Shown: positions 63,866 through 64,000 of the stretch, piece by piece
How positions within the stretch are numbered: the stretch's first letter is position 1
Layout of the letters: every line of letters begins with the position of its first letter
DNA from: DATAJX01 sp036261915
GTDB lineage: Bacteria > Pseudomonadota > Alphaproteobacteria > UBA2136 > UBA6156
DNA: 64,000 nucleotides
Assembly: GCA_036261915.1 (NCBI GenBank)
Contig: DATAJX010000002.1
Coordinates: 1-64,000, forward strand
Direction of reading: 5' to 3'
Notes under the pieces: model-generated
Database searches by the model: none
What the model saw: the letters and a program-made list of their open reading frames with translations, nothing else
Told to the model about the DNA's origin: nothing
Made by a program: the position numbers and the translations under genes

Positions 63866-64000
63866 ATGAATAACCAAACGCTGTTGGTTGTGTTGGTTCT
63901 GTTGCTGGTGGTTGGCGGTGCGGCCTATGTGGTGGGCCAGCGCCACACCGAAAGCGAACCGCAAGGAGTGTTGGGTAATGCCGCCGCCGCTGTAAGCGAC
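63866..64000 (+). CDS. Membrane-anchored protein, 3-prime end outside window
   Basis: 45 codons visible, open to the window edge. One N-terminal helix (LLVVLVLLLVVGGAAYVVG) is followed by a polar region. Starts 12 nt after the previous gene, with GGGAGGA upstream, so it is in the same operon. Confidence 0.65.
   Translation, partial: MNNQTLLVVLVLLLVVGGAAYVVGQRHTESEPQGVLGNAAAAVSD

Overview
The window looks like a chromosome segment of a Gram-negative bacterium, most likely an alphaproteobacterium or a close relative. The evidence is an outer-membrane porin and an OmpA-domain protein, secY followed directly by adk, and an S10/spc/alpha ribosomal superoperon. The gene content is mostly housekeeping. 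Host genes are GC-rich. Two stretches are clearly AT-richer and look acquired: 1 to about 9250 and about 26720 to 28120.

Positions 1-9250 hold most of a mobile element. In order: two unknown genes, a P4-type tyrosine integrase, an unknown coupled gene, an AlpA/excisionase-like HTH protein, a large nested inverted repeat, a rolling-circle-type replication initiator, a small membrane protein whose coding region carries a helically phased array of AACCGTT-like motifs, an 829-residue protein with a zinc ribbon and a PD-(D/E)XK-like nuclease signature, and an oppositely oriented pair (SGNH hydrolase plus an unknown protein). It abuts the initiator tRNA gene. Its left end lies outside the window.

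From 9290 to about 31000 the layout is ordinary chromosome: five tRNA genes (fMet, Gly, Thr, Arg, Trp), a three-gene operon of secreted paralogues, a YciF-like protein, an OmpA-domain protein, a GntR regulator, UDP-glucose dehydrogenase, Ohr, DoxX, TspO, pyruvate kinase, an ArsR/YqaA pair facing a glutathione transferase, EF-Tu, an aldo/keto reductase, a kinase-like gene in an AT-rich islet, and UvrC. The Gly and Trp tRNA genes are followed by partial copies of their own 3-prime ends.

From 31112 to 47856 runs the ribosomal superoperon: rpsJ-rplCDWB-rpsS-rplV-rpsC-rplP-rpmC-rpsQ-rplNXE-rpsNH-rplF / rplR-rpsE-rplO / secY-adk-infA-porin-rdgB / (candidate rpmJ)-rpsM-rpsK-rpoA. It is punctuated by intrinsic terminators and copies of a dispersed repeat. 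rpmD is missing, and rplQ is displaced by about 2.5 kb, behind an unknown gene and a UmuD-like peptidase.

The right part carries a 2OG-Fe(II) oxygenase, a PpiC-type lipoprotein, an M23 peptidase, SecA whose C-terminal zinc motif is replaced by a histone-H1-like Lys/Ala tail, an alkyladenine glycosylase, overlapping gltX-cysS, SufE, and a run of small membrane or Ala-rich proteins reaching the window edge. Lys/Ala-rich tails recur on several ribosomal proteins and on one small membrane protein. The most noteworthy signals are the phased motif array and nested inverted repeat around rep, the zinc-ribbon nuclease-like protein, the modified SecA, and the dispersed repeat that ends in different perfect hairpins.
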